Assembly (NCBI GenBank): GCA_910579325.1
Contig: CAJTTU010000116.1
Span: 1 to 8,860, forward strand
Source of the DNA: an uncultured Lachnospiraceae bacterium
GTDB taxonomy: Bacteria > Bacillota > Clostridia > Lachnospirales > Lachnospiraceae
Reading direction: 5' to 3'
DNA: 8,860 bases
Of this stretch, positions 5,841-8,860 are shown piece after piece. The translations under genes were made by a program, and so were the position numbers. The notes beneath the pieces were generated by a model. That model did not search any database and was not told the origin of the DNA. It worked only from the letters and a program-made list of their open reading frames with translations. Every line of letters begins with the position of its first letter. Position 1 is the stretch's first letter.

Positions 5841-5937
5841 GGGGGTAGATGGGCGCTGGTGTGTCTCACGGTCTTCAAAACCGCTGTGAGGGGTTAAGAG
5901 CCTCTCAGGTGAGTTCGATTCTCACGTACCCTCGCCA
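5841..5937 (+). tRNA. selC: Selenocysteine tRNA, anticodon UCA
   Basis: A 97-nt tRNA with the hallmarks of tRNA(Sec). The long acceptor is GGGGGUAG (5841-5848) with GUACCCUC (5926-5933): seven pairs including one G-U, plus a G-G at the eighth position. The D-arm has 6 bp (5851-5856 with 5861-5866) and a 4-nt loop. The anticodon loop CUUCAAA (5873-5879) has UCA at 5875-5877, reading UGA. The anticodon stem has four pairs and an A-C at its base. The variable arm is long, 7 bp (5887-5893 with 5901-5907). The T-arm GUGAG/CUCAC (5909-5913 with 5921-5925) has loop UUCGAUU. G5934 is the discriminator and CCA (5935-5937) is encoded. selA follows after 23 nt with no terminator, so the tRNA is probably cut from a longer selC-selA transcript. 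Confidence 0.96.
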
Positions 5938-5960
5938 GAAAAAAGAAAGAAAAACTGAAT

Positions 5961-7457
5961 ATGAATATGGATCATAAAAAAGAGAGGCTGCGCTCTCTTT
6001 ACAAAGTAGACGAGGTGCTTCAGGACGAGTGCCTTGTTTTTTTTAAAAACCGCCTTCCCCACTCTCTGATCGCAGACTGTGTGCGGGAGGAAATCGAACT
6101 TCTGCGGGCTGCCATTCTCCATGATGAGAACTGCCCTGACGCCCTGACGGACAAACAGTTATTTCTGGATCAGGTCATCCGGCGCATCAGGGCCAAATCC
6201 ATGCCCAGCCTCCGCCCTGTCATCAACGCCACGGGAACGGTGCTCCACACCAACCTGGGGCGCGCCCTGCTGGGAAAAGACGCCATGGAGCATGCGGCCA
6301 GATGCGCCTGCTCCTACTCCACCCTGGAATATGACCTGAAAGCCGGCAGACGGGGCTCCCGCCATGACCATGTGGAGCGCCTGATCTGTAAAGTAACCGG
6401 AGCCGAGGCGGCTATGGCGGTAAATAATAACGCCGCCGCTACCATGCTGGTGCTGTCCGCCATGGCCGCCGGCGGGGAGGTCATCGTCTCCCGAGGCGAG
6501 CTGGTGGAAATCGGCGGCTCCTTCCGGATTCCAGATATTATGAGCTTAAGCGGCGCTGTTTTAAGGGAAGTGGGGACTACCAATAAAACCCATCTGTACG
6601 ACTATGTCAATGCCATCCGGCAAAAAGCACCGCAGGCACAGGTTTGTTTTGCCGGATACTCCGCCGCCAAAACGCCTTCATCATGCGAGGCTCCTGGCGG
6701 GCAGGGATTCCCTTACACCGCCGCTCTGATGAAGGTACACACCAGCAACTACCGGATTCACGGCTTTACGGAGGATGTGGGGCTTTCAGATCTGCGAAAG
6801 CTGGGCGACCAGTACCATCTCCCTGTCATCTACGATATGGGAAACGGGCTTCTGACGGATTTAAAGGACTGCAAAATATTTGAACCCACAGTGCCCGACG
6901 CCGTCAAAGCCGGAGCCGATATCGTACTGTTCAGCGGCGACAAGCTGTTGGGCGGCCCCCAGGCCGGTATTATCATAGGAAAGAAAACCTATATCGACCG
7001 GATGAAACGCCATTCCCTGGCCCGGGTGGTACGGATTGACAAAATGACTCTGGCTGCGCTGGAAACTCTGTTTTTTGACTATCAGGACATGGAAAAAGCC
7101 AGAGAGCGTGTTCCTGCCCTGCAGATGCTGACCTGCTCTAAAGAAAGCCTTTACGCGAAAGCAGTAAGACTGCAAACCTGCCTTACCCAGTCCGGATTGT
7201 CCGACCGGTTCCATGTAACGATCCGCTCCTGCCAGGATTTTGTGGGCGGCGGCTCCGCCCCCGATACGCTGCTGGAAGGATATGCGGTCACTCTGGATTC
7301 CGACACCATTTCCACAGAAGCGCTGGAACGCCGTCTGCGGGAAAATGACATCCCTATTATCGTCCATGTATGCCAGGATCAGATCTGGCTCCATATGCGG
7401 ACGGTTCAGGAGGATGAAATAGAACTGCTTGCCGACGGGATTTTACAAAGCAGCTGA
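5961..7457 (+). CDS. selA: L-seryl-tRNA(Sec) selenium transferase SelA
   Basis: SelA is a PLP enzyme, a decamer in bacteria, that converts Ser-tRNA(Sec) to Sec-tRNA(Sec) using selenophosphate. Motifs are clear: LRPVINATGTVLHTNLGRAL (85-104), AMAVNNNAAA, EVGTTNKTH, MKVHTSNYRIHGFT, and the PLP lysine Lys328 in FSGDKLLGGPQAGIIIG. At 498 aa it is longer than the E. coli enzyme (463 aa). Most of the excess is an insertion of about 30 residues (roughly 221-252, with Cys229 and Cys242) between YVNAI and TAALMKVHTSNY, where the E. coli protein has only three residues. The ATG at 5961 (alternative 5967) has no strong ribosome site: the 23 nt between selC and the start are A-rich without GGAG. The frame is intact throughout, so the insertion is not a frameshift artefact. 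Confidence 0.97.
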   Translation: MNMDHKKERLRSLYKVDEVLQDECLVFFKNRLPHSLIADCVREEIELLRAAILHDENCPDALTDKQLFLDQVIRRIRAKSMPSLRPVINATGTVLHTNLGRALLGKDAMEHAARCACSYSTLEYDLKAGRRGSRHDHVERLICKVTGAEAAMAVNNNAAATMLVLSAMAAGGEVIVSRGELVEIGGSFRIPDIMSLSGAVLREVGTTNKTHLYDYVNAIRQKAPQAQVCFAGYSAAKTPSSCEAPGGQGFPYTAALMKVHTSNYRIHGFTEDVGLSDLRKLGDQYHLPVIYDMGNGLLTDLKDCKIFEPTVPDAVKAGADIVLFSGDKLLGGPQAGIIIGKKTYIDRMKRHSLARVVRIDKMTLAALETLFFDYQDMEKARERVPALQMLTCSKESLYAKAVRLQTCLTQSGLSDRFHVTIRSCQDFVGGGSAPDTLLEGYAVTLDSDTISTEALERRLRENDIPIIVHVCQDQIWLHMRTVQEDEIELLADGILQSS

Positions 7458-7621
7458 TGAATGGCATCAGAGATCCCTCTGTTTTGTCAGATTCATAGCA
7501 ATACCGGACGCAACAGACACACAAATCGCCGCAGAATCACAAATAGATTGAAAAAAGCTTCGGACAAGCTCCCAGATACACGACACTGCCCATCCATCAT
7601 CTGTGTCAGAAAGAGGAACCC
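7458..7621 (+). other. Gap of 164 bp between selA and selB
   Basis: selA and selB are often close together; here the gap is 164 bp. A small open frame runs from ATG 7461 to 7679 into selB but has no ribosome site or recognisable motif and is judged non-coding. A weak AGCTT/AAGCT hairpin (about 7556-7570) has no T-run. No clear promoter or terminator is seen, so selB is probably transcribed from selA. Confidence 0.5.
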
Positions 7622-8860
7622 ATGCAAAATATCATTATCGGCACCGCCGGCCATATCGACCACGGAAAAACCTGTCTGATTAAAGCGCTGACCGGCACGG
7701 ACACCGACCGGTTAAAAGAAGAAAAGAAACGGGGCATTACCATTGAATGCGGCTTTGCCCGGCTGGAAAGCGGCGACGAGGATATCAAAATCGGTATTAT
7801 CGACGTTCCCGGCCATGAAAAGTTTATCAAAAATATGCTGGCGGGCATCGGCGGCATCGATTTCGTGCTGCTGGTCATCGCCGCCGACGAGGGCATTATG
7901 CCCCAGACCAGAGAGCACATGGATATCCTGAAGCTGCTGGATATTCAGCATGGCTTTGTGGTTCTGACCAAATGCGACAACTGCGAGGAGGACTGGATCG
8001 AGCTGGTCAAAGAGGAAATTTCCGAATATGTGAAAGGCAGTTTTCTGGAGCACTCTCCCATCTTCGCCGTGTCCTCCCATACCGGCGACGGCATCGAAGA
8101 ACTGCGGGAAGAAATCTTAAAGGCGATCCGGACACTGCCGGCTCACGATAATGACCCCGACGCTTTCCGCCTTCCCATCGACAGGGTGTTCACCATGAAG
8201 GGACACGGCACGGTAATCACCGGAACCCTGGTGGAGGGAAGCTGCAAAACCGGCGACGAAATCGTGCTGATGCCGGAGGAAATTCCTGCGAAAATCCGGG
8301 GCATCCAGGTATACGGACAGGATGCCGACTATGCCTTTGCGGGGCAGCGGACGGCGCTGAACCTTACCGTAAAAAAAGAAACCATCGAACGGGGCTTCGT
8401 GGCCGCCCGTCCCGGTTCCATGCTCCAAACCTATATGGTGGACGTGCGCCTGTACCTGCTGGAAACCACCGGCCGTACCGTTCTGAACAACAGCCGGGTT
8501 CATTTCTACTACGGCTCCGACGAGGCGGTAGGCAGGGTGATTTTACTTGACCGGGACGAGCTGCTGCCGGGAGAGACGGCTTATGTCCAGCTTCGCTTTG
8601 AGCGGAAAATCGCTTTAAAACGGCTTGATTACTTTGCGATCCGCTTCTACTCTCCGATGGAAACCATCGGCGGCGGCATCGTCCTGGACGCCAGTCCCAG
8701 GCGGCATAAACGGAACCAGGAGGCAGTGCTTGCATCCCTGCGGATCAAAGATACCGGAACCAGGGAGGAACTGCTGGAAAAATTTCTGGAGGAGGAAAGC
8801 CAGGTATTCCCGGATATCAATTATCTGGCCTTAAAAACCAATCTTCCCCCGGCAGATACC
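7622..8860 (+). CDS. selB: Selenocysteine-specific elongation factor SelB (3' end beyond window)
   Basis: 413 codons are open to the window edge; full SelB is about 620-640 aa. SelB is the GTPase that brings Sec-tRNA(Sec) to UGA codons bearing a SECIS hairpin. The G-domain is complete: G1 GTAGHIDHGKT (7-17), G2 RGIT (37-40), G3 DVPGHE (61-66), G4 TKCD (116-119, where other EF-Tu-like GTPases have NKxD) and G5 SSHTG (151-155). FRLPIDRVFTMKGHGTVITG begins the EF-Tu-like domain 2, domain 3 follows to about residue 375 (FYSPMETIGGGIVLD closes it), and the remaining residues begin the winged-helix part that reads SECIS in the full protein. AGAGGA (7612-7617) precedes the ATG. It lies 164 bp after selA, probably in the same transcript. 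Confidence 0.96.
   Translation, partial: MQNIIIGTAGHIDHGKTCLIKALTGTDTDRLKEEKKRGITIECGFARLESGDEDIKIGIIDVPGHEKFIKNMLAGIGGIDFVLLVIAADEGIMPQTREHMDILKLLDIQHGFVVLTKCDNCEEDWIELVKEEISEYVKGSFLEHSPIFAVSSHTGDGIEELREEILKAIRTLPAHDNDPDAFRLPIDRVFTMKGHGTVITGTLVEGSCKTGDEIVLMPEEIPAKIRGIQVYGQDADYAFAGQRTALNLTVKKETIERGFVAARPGSMLQTYMVDVRLYLLETTGRTVLNNSRVHFYYGSDEAVGRVILLDRDELLPGETAYVQLRFERKIALKRLDYFAIRFYSPMETIGGGIVLDASPRRHKRNQEAVLASLRIKDTGTREELLEKFLEEESQVFPDINYLALKTNLPPADT

Noticed and set aside
7461..7679. Open frame of 72 codons between selA and selB
   Set aside because: No ribosome site, no recognisable motif, runs 58 bases into selB in another frame, and has a basic low-complexity composition typical of non-coding translation.
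1..8860. CRISPR arrays, insertion sequences, attachment sites or phage genes
   Set aside because: No regularly spaced repeats, transposase or integrase motifs, or flanking duplications were seen on either strand.

Overview
The window looks like chromosome from an anaerobic Firmicute, most likely a gut clostridium of the Lachnospiraceae type. This rests on strong AGGAGG-type ribosome sites, low-GC intergenic DNA beside moderately GC-rich genes, TG-extended -10 boxes, an encoded CCA on the tRNA, and protein families typical of that group. Species cannot be fixed from sequence alone.

Left part (1-2755): two XRE-type helix-turn-helix regulator genes lie on the minus strand, the first cut by the window edge. 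Diverging from them is a plus-strand gene for a FecR-domain lipoprotein with a repetitive beta-rich C-terminus, closed by a good rho-independent terminator. The shared upstream region carries a widely spaced perfect inverted repeat overlapping the lipoprotein gene's -35.

Right part (2756-8860): a selenium-utilisation cluster, all on the plus strand. The order is a class-V aminotransferase-fold cysteine desulfurase, the membrane protein YedE, a short YedF/TusA-like carrier, a DUF3343 protein (putative Se/S carrier), the selenocysteine tRNA (selC, anticodon UCA), selA and the first 413 codons of selB. A near-consensus promoter precedes the desulfurase. Further extended -10 promoters precede yedF and selC. 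No terminator separates selC from selA.

How it works together (family knowledge plus inference): YedE probably brings a selenium or sulfur species across the membrane, and the desulfurase and the YedF/DUF3343 carriers probably mobilise or hand on reduced selenium. SelD (not in this window) would make selenophosphate, SelA converts seryl-tRNA(Sec) to selenocysteinyl-tRNA(Sec), and SelB delivers it to UGA codons with a SECIS hairpin. No selenoprotein gene and no selD are visible here.

The most unusual points are YedF reduced to its TusA domain next to DUF3343, an insertion of about 30 residues in SelA, nested inverted repeats in the yedF leader, an octamer shared by three promoters, and tRNA(Sec) positioned as the first element of a selC-selA-selB unit. 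No wholly new system was identified; the core is a recognisable selenium locus with variant architecture.
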